From CBFDBF01 sp050287725 (lineage in GTDB: Bacteria > Pseudomonadota > Gammaproteobacteria > Chromatiales > Chromatiaceae), in assembly GCA_050287725.1 (NCBI GenBank), contig JBNKCL010000096.1, positions 1 to 16,898 on the forward strand: a DNA stretch of 16,898 nt. The letters are read 5' to 3'. The notes under the pieces are model-generated. The model was not told the DNA's origin and did no database searches. It was given only the letters and a program-made list of their open reading frames with translations. The position numbers and the translations under genes are program-made. This document shows, in pieces, positions 6,698 through 12,567 of this stretch (the first letter of the stretch is position 1; each line of letters opens with the position of its first letter).

Positions 6698-8004
6698 GGA
6701 CCCTGATTATCGGCCTGTTGGCGCTGGCCGTTTCCGCCGCGGTGATCAGCCTGATTGCCAGCGGCAATACCGGCTATGCCCTTTTCAGTTACGGGTCCTG
6801 GACGGTGGAGGGGAGTCTGGCGTTTTTTCTGATATTGGATCTGCTGCTGTTTCTGGCTTTCTATATCGGTCTTCGTGTGGTGGTCCGGATCTGGGGCATG
6901 CCGCTGCGGTTGCGGGAGTGGCGGCGGAAACAGGGTGCTCGCCGGGCGCGTCAGGCGTTGACCCGGGGGTTGGTGGAACTGTCGGAAGGCAACTGGAAAG
7001 AAGCGGAGAAGCGGCTGGTCCAGCATGCCACCCGGTCGGAGACGCCGATGCTCAACTATCTGGCGGCGGCCAAGGCGGCTCAGCAACAGGGGGCGCATGA
7101 GCGCAGGGATCGCTATCTGCAGTTGGCCCATGAGAGCATGCCGTCGGCCGATGTCGCGGTGGGGTTGACCCAGGCGGAGTTACAACTGGCGCATTCCCAG
7201 ATGGAGCGTGCATTGGCGACTCTTACGCATCTGCGGGGGATTGCGCCCCATCACACCTATGTATTGAAGCTGCTGAAGGATCTCTATCTTCGGCTCGAAG
7301 AGTGGTCCCAGTTGCAGCGGTTATTGCCGGAACTCCATAAGCGGAAGGTGGCCGACAAGCAGGAGCTGCGGCGGTTGGAGATCCTGATCTACCGCAATCT
7401 TCTGAGACAGGCCAAGCGCGTTCCCGATCCGGAACGTTTGAGCATGGTCTGGCACGGGATTCCAAAGGGGGTTCGCGGCGAGAGTGAGATGATCGCGGAG
7501 TACGTCGAGTTACTGATATCGCAGGGACAGGGCGATGTGGCGGAACCTTTGTTGCGAGACGCCTTGCGGCACGAATGGGATGAACGCCTGGTGGAACTGT
7601 ATGGACGGGTCGAAGGCCGGGATCCGGGCCGGCAGTTGACCCTGGCGGAGGGGTGGTTGCAGAAGCGCCCCCAAAACGGGGTGTTGCTGTTGGCACTGGC
7701 GCGCATGAGTCTGCGCAATCGTCTTTGGGGCAAGGCGCGCAGTTATCTGGAGGCGAGTATCGGCGCACTGCCGACGGCCGCCGCCTATCGTGAACTGGGA
7801 ATACTGTCGGAACGTATGGGCGAGAGCGACGACGCTCTTCGTTGTTACCGCTCCGGATTGGGATTTTTTCTGGGGCCGGTTTCAGGGGCGGCGCTGGAAC
7901 CGATCTTGCGGTCGGGCGGCTCCACCCCCGCCAAGAAGGTCCCTCTTTCTCCGGTGATAACCGATGTCCTTCCCGCAACACCGGCGGACGAGGCCCAGGA
8001 ATAA
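6694..8004 (+). CDS. hemY: HemY, inner-membrane TPR protein of the hem operon
   Basis: 436-residue HemY of the proteobacterial type, unrelated to Bacillus HemY protoporphyrinogen oxidase. Seen: two N-terminal membrane helices (about residues 3-23 and 40-66), then a basic linker and a long helical region with TPR-like repeats (for example GNWKEAEKRLVQHA at 99-112 and further pairs to about 390). The C-terminus is a low-complexity Pro/Ser tail. It overlaps hemX by four bases (ATGA), a sign of translational coupling. Conserved next to hemX in gammaproteobacteria; presumed to organise late haem synthesis at the membrane, mechanism unknown. Its stop codon lies inside the terminal hairpin at 8000-8027. 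Confidence 0.94.
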   Translation: MRTLIIGLLALAVSAAVISLIASGNTGYALFSYGSWTVEGSLAFFLILDLLLFLAFYIGLRVVVRIWGMPLRLREWRRKQGARRARQALTRGLVELSEGNWKEAEKRLVQHATRSETPMLNYLAAAKAAQQQGAHERRDRYLQLAHESMPSADVAVGLTQAELQLAHSQMERALATLTHLRGIAPHHTYVLKLLKDLYLRLEEWSQLQRLLPELHKRKVADKQELRRLEILIYRNLLRQAKRVPDPERLSMVWHGIPKGVRGESEMIAEYVELLISQGQGDVAEPLLRDALRHEWDERLVELYGRVEGRDPGRQLTLAEGWLQKRPQNGVLLLALARMSLRNRLWGKARSYLEASIGALPTAAAYRELGILSERMGESDDALRCYRSGLGFFLGPVSGAALEPILRSGGSTPAKKVPLSPVITDVLPATPADEAQE

Positions 8005-8027
8005 CGCCCGGCACCACGGGTGTTATT
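8000..8027. terminator. Hairpin between convergent hemY and ParA-like genes
   Basis: Eleven-base arms AATAACGCCCG (8000-8010) and CGGGTGTTATT (8017-8027), with a six-base loop; the single non-complementary position is a G-U wobble in plus-strand RNA. It lies in the 50-bp gap between convergent genes and includes the hemY stop codon. The AT-rich foot of the stem could serve as U-tract in either direction, but no separate T-run follows, so termination strength is uncertain. Confidence 0.6.
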
Positions 8028-8054
8028 CCGTGAATCGGCGGCGGTTCTCTCTCT

Positions 8055-8702
8055 TTAAGCGGTCGGGCGGCTGCGGGCGCTGTTGAGCCAATTGAAGATC
8101 GGATCCCACTGCTCCAGGTCCTGCCACACCATGGAGGGCGCCATCTCAAACAGTCCCAATCCCCGTTCCGCCGCCCGGATGTAGTTCTGGCTTTCCCGCA
8201 GATGGGTCAGGACCGGGATCCGCAGATGCCCGAGGTACTCGCTCAGCTCGCGGTAGATGATGGTGTTCTCCCGTACCCGGTTGGCGACGATGGCGATCCG
8301 GGTCTGTTTTTGGGAGACGCGGCCGCTGTTCAACAGCTCCTCCAGGAAACGTCCGCAGGCGCGCATGTCGATCGGGGAAGGCAATACCGGGATGATCAGA
8401 CTCTGGACCCGGCGCAGCATGGAGTTGATCTCCCGCCCGTGAATGGCGGCCGGTGCGTCCATGATCAGATAGTCGGTTCCGCGTGCGGGACTCACCGATT
8501 CCCGGGAGGCGTCAATGGCCTCGATCGACGGGATGCCCGTATATTGGTTGCGCGCCTCCAGCCAGTCCAGCGCGGAACGCTGTGGATCAAAATCAGCCAG
8601 CGCAACCTTGGCCCCCTCGTCGGCGTACCAGGTGGCGATATTGGTGGCCAACGTGGTTTTCCCGCAACCCCCCTTGGCGTTCATCAGCATGATGGTGCGC
8701 AT
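8055..8702 (-). CDS. Orphan ParA/MinD-type ATPase
   Basis: 215-residue deviant-Walker ATPase of the ParA family. Seen: the signature lysine and P-loop KGGCGKTT (residues 10-17), Walker A' ADFDPQ (36-41) and Walker B-like YLIMDAP (78-84). It lacks the N-terminal helix-turn-helix of type Ia plasmid ParA, and no ParB or parS-like cluster is nearby, so it is an orphan. Such proteins position chromosomal loci, chemoreceptor arrays, carboxysomes or cell-pole complexes on the nucleoid; the cargo here is unknown. Start at 8702 has GGGGAGAAG upstream. It sits 62 bp behind ubiD on the same strand and may be cotranscribed with it. Confidence 0.9.
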   Translation of the reverse strand: MRTIMLMNAKGGCGKTTLATNIATWYADEGAKVALADFDPQRSALDWLEARNQYTGIPSIEAIDASRESVSPARGTDYLIMDAPAAIHGREINSMLRRVQSLIIPVLPSPIDMRACGRFLEELLNSGRVSQKQTRIAIVANRVRENTIIYRELSEYLGHLRIPVLTHLRESQNYIRAAERGLGLFEMAPSMVWQDLEQWDPIFNWLNSARSRPTA

Positions 8703-8764
8703 ACTCTTCTCCCCTTGTTATTCCTTGGATGTTGAGGGTTATTATAGGCGTCGGCCCCTGTGGT

Positions 8765-10237
8765 TCAATCGATTCCCAGTTTCGACCACATTTCGTCCAC
8801 CCGCCGCTTGACCGTTTCATCCATCATAATGGGGCGTCCCCACTCCCTGGAAGTCTCTCCCGGCCACTTGTGGGTGGCGTCCAGCCCCATCTTGGAGCCG
8901 AGGCCGGAGACCGGGGAGGCGAAGTCGAGATAGTCGATGGGGGTATGTTCGATCAGGGTGGTATCACGGGCCGGGTCCACGCGGGTGGTCATGGCCCATA
9001 CCACATCCTTCCATTCCCGTACGTTCACGTCATGATCGGTGACGATCACGAATTTTGTATACATGAACTGCCTGAGAAACGACCAAATCCCCATCATTAC
9101 CCGTTTCGCATGGCCGGGATACTGTTTGCGGATACTGACGACCGCCAGACGGTAAGAGCACCCCTCCGGCGGCAGGTAGAAGTCCACGATCTCCGGAAAC
9201 TGTTTCTGCAGAAGGGGAACGAACACCTCGTTCAAGGCCACCCCCAGGATGGCCGGTTCGTCCGGCGGCCGGCCGGTATAGGTGCTGTGGTAGACGGGAT
9301 CGCGTCGGTGGGAGATGCGGTCGATGGTGAACACCGGGAAGCGCTCCACCTCATTGTAGTAACCGGTATGATCGCCGAACGGTCCTTCCGGGGCCTCATC
9401 CTCGGGGTGGATGTGTCCTTCCAGCACGAACTCCGCCATCGCCGGCACCAGCAGGTCGGAGCCGATACAGTTTGCCACCTCGCTGCGATTTCCCCGCAGG
9501 AGCCCGGCGAAGGCGTATTCGGAGAGGGTGTCCGGCACCGGGGTGACGGCGGCCAGGATGGTGGCGGGGTCGGCGCCGAGCGCCACCGCCACCGGGAAAG
9601 GCTCCCCGGGATGCCGCTGTTGCCACTCCCGGAAATCGAGAGCGCCGCCGCGGTGCGGGAGCCAGCGCATGATGACCCGGTTGCGGTCCAATACCTGCAT
9701 CCGGTAGATGCCGAGGTTGAGGCGGGGTTTCTCCGGCCCGCGGGTCACCACCAGTCCCCAGGTGATGAGCGGGCCGGCGTCGTCGGGCCAGCAGGTCTGG
9801 ATCGGGAGCTGCGACAGGTCCACCTCCTCACCCTCCAGCACGACCTCCTGGCAGGGCGCGTCCTTCTTCTCCCGCGGGGCCATATCCAAGACCTTTTTGT
9901 AGATCGGCAGCTTCTCCCAGGCGTCCCGCATCCCTTTGGGAGGCTCCGGTTCCCGCAATGCCGCCAACAGCAGCCCCACCTCCCGCAGCGCGTCCACCGC
10001 CTCCTCGCCCATGCCCAGCGCCACCCGCTGCGGGGTGCCGAACAGGTTGGCCAGTAACGGAAAGCGCGAGCCCTTTACCTGTTCGAACAACAGCGCCGGC
10101 CCGCCGGCCCGCAAAGTGCGGTCGCAGATCTCGGTGATCTCCAGGTTGGGATCAACCTCCACTCCGATGCGTTTCAGTTCGCCCCGTTTTTCCAGCTGTG
10201 CAATGAATTCCCTGAGATCGCAATAACTGATTTTCAT
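8765..10237 (-). CDS. ubiD: 3-octaprenyl-4-hydroxybenzoate decarboxylase UbiD
   Basis: Prenylated-FMN decarboxylase that removes the carboxyl group of 3-polyprenyl-4-hydroxybenzoate in ubiquinone synthesis. 490 residues, against 497 for E. coli UbiD. Seen: the prFMN/metal segment LNLGIYRMQ (173-181) with Arg179, and the acidic loop PEGPFGDHTGYYN (283-295), where E284 and D289 have the five-residue spacing of the Fdc1 catalytic acids E277 and E282. Further family blocks include HRRDPVYHSTYTGRPPDEP (310-328) and TDHDVNVREWKDVVWA (400-415). ATG 10237 has a strong GGGAGGAGA ribosome site. The cofactor-supplying UbiX is not in the window. It follows the SH3-domain gene by 65 bp. Confidence 0.96.
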   Translation of the reverse strand: MKISYCDLREFIAQLEKRGELKRIGVEVDPNLEITEICDRTLRAGGPALLFEQVKGSRFPLLANLFGTPQRVALGMGEEAVDALREVGLLLAALREPEPPKGMRDAWEKLPIYKKVLDMAPREKKDAPCQEVVLEGEEVDLSQLPIQTCWPDDAGPLITWGLVVTRGPEKPRLNLGIYRMQVLDRNRVIMRWLPHRGGALDFREWQQRHPGEPFPVAVALGADPATILAAVTPVPDTLSEYAFAGLLRGNRSEVANCIGSDLLVPAMAEFVLEGHIHPEDEAPEGPFGDHTGYYNEVERFPVFTIDRISHRRDPVYHSTYTGRPPDEPAILGVALNEVFVPLLQKQFPEIVDFYLPPEGCSYRLAVVSIRKQYPGHAKRVMMGIWSFLRQFMYTKFVIVTDHDVNVREWKDVVWAMTTRVDPARDTTLIEHTPIDYLDFASPVSGLGSKMGLDATHKWPGETSREWGRPIMMDETVKRRVDEMWSKLGID

Positions 10238-10302
10238 CGGGTCTCCTCCCGGTTACACCGGCGTCGAACCGGAGAACGGGTCTTCAACGGATGGTCGCCG
10301 CT

Positions 10303-11841
10303 TCACAGCCGGAAACCGCCATAGCGTCGACTGATACGATAGTGCTTCAATGCGAAACCGGCAATGAAGGCGACACTCACCAAGAGCGGTATCAGCAGAT
10401 ACCACCACCAGGAGAGGGCCTTCGTTTTCGGCTCGGGCAAAGTGAGAGGCTGTTCGTTGATGCTCTTTAATAGGTCGCTTGCTGCTGCAATCCGGTTTCG
10501 CAGCACGCCGATCTCGCCTTGCAGGCGTTCGATTTCAGGCGTCTTTGCGGTCGCGCTTTGTTCGCTCTCGGTCAATGTTTGTTTCGCCGCCGCCAGTTCT
10601 TTTTCCAGTTGCGCGATGCGGACTTCGCATATCTTGCCTTTCGCCGCGCCCTCGCTGAGGGTCCTCAGTTGCTCGCGCAGCAGGATCACGTCGTTGTTTT
10701 TGTTCTCCAGGGCCTCTTTTTTCAGCGCCAAATCTCTCTCCAGCGCGGAGATCATTTCGGTGTCCTCTCCTTCCATTCCTGCGGCCTGGGTTTGGGCGCG
10801 AAGTTGGTTCAGCTCATTGCGGGTAGTCAGCAGGCTGTTATTTGCCTCCGCCAGCTTGTGTTGCAGGGCCTGGTTGGTTTTCTCCAGTTGCTGCTGTCGC
10901 GCCTCCAGTTGGCGGCGTGCCTTATCGGACGCTTCCAGCTGTGTTGCTTCCTGAGACGGGGCCTGCGCCAGAGCCTTCAATTGGGCGGACTCGTTGCGCG
11001 CGGCCAGCAGTTCTTTATTGGCCTGCTCCAGTTTCCGCTGTAATGCCTGATTGGTTTGTTCCAATTGCTGACGCTGAGCCTCGTATTGCTCGCGCTCTTT
11101 CTTGTTGGCAGCGTCAAGCTGTGCGGTTCCCGGCGATGGGGTCTGTGCCCGGGCTTTCAGTTGGGCGGCTTCATTGCGAGCGGCCTGCAACTCTTTGTTG
11201 GCTTCCGCCAGTTGTTGCTCCAGGGATTTATTTGTCTCCTGAAGTTGCGTCATCTCGGGAGAGGGGCTCTGCGTTTGGGTTGCCTGATTGCGGGCAAGCA
11301 ACAGATTTCTGTTGGCCTCCGCCAGTTGCTGTTGTAATTGCTTATTGGTCTCCCCCGCCTTTTGCAGTTGCTCTTTTTGCTGTTCGAGATCTTTTTTGTT
11401 GTTTTCCTGGAGCTGCGCGATTTCTTTGCGTACCTCGATCAGCTTGCGTTTGGTGAGCGCCAACTCCTGCTGGAGTTTTGGGTCTGCACTGCTGCTTCTC
11501 GCCTGGGCGGCCTGCAGTTCTTTTTCTTTCGCCTGGAGCTCCTGTTGCAGGGTCCCGGTTTTTGCCTGTAACTCCAGCAGCTGAGCCTTGGCCGGTTTTT
11601 CGTCCGTGATATAGGTGGACTTGACCCAGCCGATGCTGCCGTCTCCCAGCCGTACCTGACTGAAGGCGCCCTCTTGTTTCAATGTTTCGACCGCAGTGCC
11701 GCTGGTCAGGATACGTTGCGGCCGTTTGGAATCGTCCGGCTGTTCATAAAAGCCGACCAGCAGCTTATCGGTGATGTGGGCGGCATGCAGGCTGGAGGCG
11801 GCGAACAGCAGTATAAGCAGGAGGACGGTTTTTCTGGTCAT
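10303..11841 (-). CDS. SH3-domain, repeat-bearing coiled-coil membrane protein (YgiM-like)
   Basis: 512 residues with the plan of the TIGR04211/YgiM 'SH3 and anchor' family: signal peptide (1-20, cut after SLHA), a bacterial SH3 domain (about 22-80, with GSIGWVKSTYI), a very long coiled coil (85-455), one C-terminal membrane helix (about 478-498, WWWYLLIPLLV) and a short basic tail. The SH3 and coil should be periplasmic. E. coli YgiM has about 206 residues; the extra length comes from the coil, which contains tandem repeats of about 60 residues beginning at T165, T203, T263 and T322. Function is unknown; a cell-wall or envelope-spanning role is likely from the SH3 fold. A candidate promoter lies at 11905-11933. 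ubiD follows 65 bp downstream. Confidence 0.85.
   Translation of the reverse strand: MTRKTVLLLILLFAASSLHAAHITDKLLVGFYEQPDDSKRPQRILTSGTAVETLKQEGAFSQVRLGDGSIGWVKSTYITDEKPAKAQLLELQAKTGTLQQELQAKEKELQAAQARSSSADPKLQQELALTKRKLIEVRKEIAQLQENNKKDLEQQKEQLQKAGETNKQLQQQLAEANRNLLLARNQATQTQSPSPEMTQLQETNKSLEQQLAEANKELQAARNEAAQLKARAQTPSPGTAQLDAANKKEREQYEAQRQQLEQTNQALQRKLEQANKELLAARNESAQLKALAQAPSQEATQLEASDKARRQLEARQQQLEKTNQALQHKLAEANNSLLTTRNELNQLRAQTQAAGMEGEDTEMISALERDLALKKEALENKNNDVILLREQLRTLSEGAAKGKICEVRIAQLEKELAAAKQTLTESEQSATAKTPEIERLQGEIGVLRNRIAAASDLLKSINEQPLTLPEPKTKALSWWWYLLIPLLVSVAFIAGFALKHYRISRRYGGFRL
10792..11349 (-). repeat. Tandem coiled-coil repeats within the SH3-domain gene
   Basis: Four copies of a diverged unit, starting TNxxLQxxLxEAN and running through LLxARNExAQLKAxAQ, begin at residues 165, 203, 263 and 322 of the protein (DNA 11349, 11235, 11055 and 10878). 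Spacings are 38, 60 and 59 residues. The first copy is shortened and the last is cut at about residue 350. Internal duplication has lengthened the coil. Confidence 0.75.
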
Positions 11842-11904
11842 TTTCAGCTTCTGTGGTCAAACGAAGTGTGAGAATCCCGGGCGTGGTCCTTGCAGGGGTA
11901 TCCG

Positions 11905-11933
11905 AATCTAGTTTTTCTGTATCCCGAATGCAA
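11905..11933 (-). promoter_or_regulatory. Candidate sigma70 promoter of the SH3-ubiD-parA unit
   Basis: On the minus strand, TTGCAT (11928-11933) and TAGATT (11905-11910) are separated by exactly 17 bases. Transcription would begin near 11898, with a leader of about 57 bases before the SH3-protein start codon at 11841. Each box departs from consensus in two or three places; found by eye. Confidence 0.45.
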
Positions 11934-11936
11934 GTA

Positions 11937-11957
11937 ACCGGGTCTCCGTATCCCGGT
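11937..11957. promoter_or_regulatory. Inverted repeat ACCGGG-N9-CCCGGT upstream of the promoter
   Basis: Six-base perfect arms at 11937-11942 and 11952-11957 lie immediately upstream of the candidate -35 box of the SH3-protein promoter, where an activator would bind. The motif CGGGATAC occurs twice on the minus strand here, once in this repeat and once in the promoter spacer. Regulator unknown. Confidence 0.3.
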
Positions 11958-12080
11958 CGATCGCCATGCGGACCGATGTTCGTCAGACATCATTACTAAA
12001 AGAAGGTGCGAAGACACGGCGGATTTGTTTTTGTTCAAGGCCGATTCGGGGTATTGGTGAAATTCTGTAAATAAACCCGG

Positions 12081-12404
12081 TCAAAAAAGATAAATGCCGA
12101 TCAGGATCACGCCGACCAGGATCAGAAGCAGCGGGACGACCGTCACCGCTTCCCAGCGCTTCCCGGTCACCATCCCGACCAAACCCTCGAAACGGCGTCG
12201 GGTCATCAGCGCCAAGAGGCCGACCAGGATCAGGAAGCCGCCGACATAGGGGAACAGGTTTCGCAGGAGCATCACTTTCTCGCTCCGGTCGCCGGCCACC
12301 CCGCCGCCGATGGTGGTGAATTTGTTGGCCAGGGAAGGCTCCAGGTAACAGACCAGCACCAGAGAGACCAGCCCCAGCAGTAAGAAAGTCCGCGGTTTCC
12401 TCAT
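12081..12404 (-). CDS. Small membrane protein of unknown function
   Basis: 107 residues from the ATG at 12404. This start is chosen over an upstream in-frame ATG at 12461 because a perfect GGAGG lies five bases before it, and the extra N-terminus would be a hydrophilic run before a signal-like helix. Seen: an N-terminal helix (about residues 6-24) ending in EPSLA-NK, which could be a cleaved signal peptide, and two further membrane helices (about 51-66 and 85-106) joined by a basic loop MTRRRFEGLVGMVTGKRW. I do not recognise the family. It lies 163 bp behind the NAD(P)-oxidoreductase operon, but a strong terminator separates them, so it is probably transcribed separately. Confidence 0.7.
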   Translation of the reverse strand: MRKPRTFLLLGLVSLVLVCYLEPSLANKFTTIGGGVAGDRSEKVMLLRNLFPYVGGFLILVGLLALMTRRRFEGLVGMVTGKRWEAVTVVPLLLILVGVILIGIYLF

Positions 12405-12436
12405 TTCAGCCTCCAACGGAGCATGTGCGCCTGTTG

Positions 12437-12465
12437 AAGGTAATCGGTGTAGGGGGACCAATCAA
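12437..12465 (-). promoter_or_regulatory. Weak candidate promoter of the small membrane protein gene
   Basis: On the minus strand, TTGATT (12460-12465) and TACCTT (12437-12442) are 17 bases apart, in the right place for the gene starting at 12404. The -10 box is poor (three of six). It is supported mainly by the terminator just upstream, which makes a separate promoter necessary. Confidence 0.3.
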
Positions 12466-12486
12466 GAGGGGCGCGGTCTCGGGCGG

Positions 12487-12529
12487 GAAACAAACGCTGC
12501 CGCGCACACCTTGCGGTGCGACGCGGCAG
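12487..12529 (-). terminator. Intrinsic terminator after the NuoF/GltD-fusion operon
   Basis: On the minus strand, CTGCCGCG (12522-12529) pairs with CGCGGCAG (12497-12504). Inside, CGCACC pairs with GGTGTG (one G-U), closing on a GCAA tetraloop with one bulged T. The stem totals about 14 pairs and is followed by CGTTTGTTT. It lies about 40 bases after the stop codon of the fusion protein gene (12568), the expected place for a rho-independent terminator. Confidence 0.8.
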
Positions 12530-12567
12530 TCGGTTGTTGGTAGCCGAACGAGGACGAACCCGGTCCG

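Noticed and set aside
10249..10272. Inverted repeat CCGGTT...AACCGG between the SH3 gene and ubiD
   Set aside because: Short arms, overlaps the ubiD ribosome site region and has no T-run; too weak to call a terminator or operator.
11844..12038. Minus-strand 64-codon frame between the SH3 protein and the small membrane protein
   Set aside because: It overlaps the candidate promoter and palindrome of the SH3 gene, has no good ribosome site and shows no domain-like pattern.
12405..12461. Upstream ATG that would lengthen the small membrane protein by 19 residues
   Set aside because: The internal ATG at 12404 has a perfect GGAGG at ideal distance and gives a normal signal-like N-terminus.
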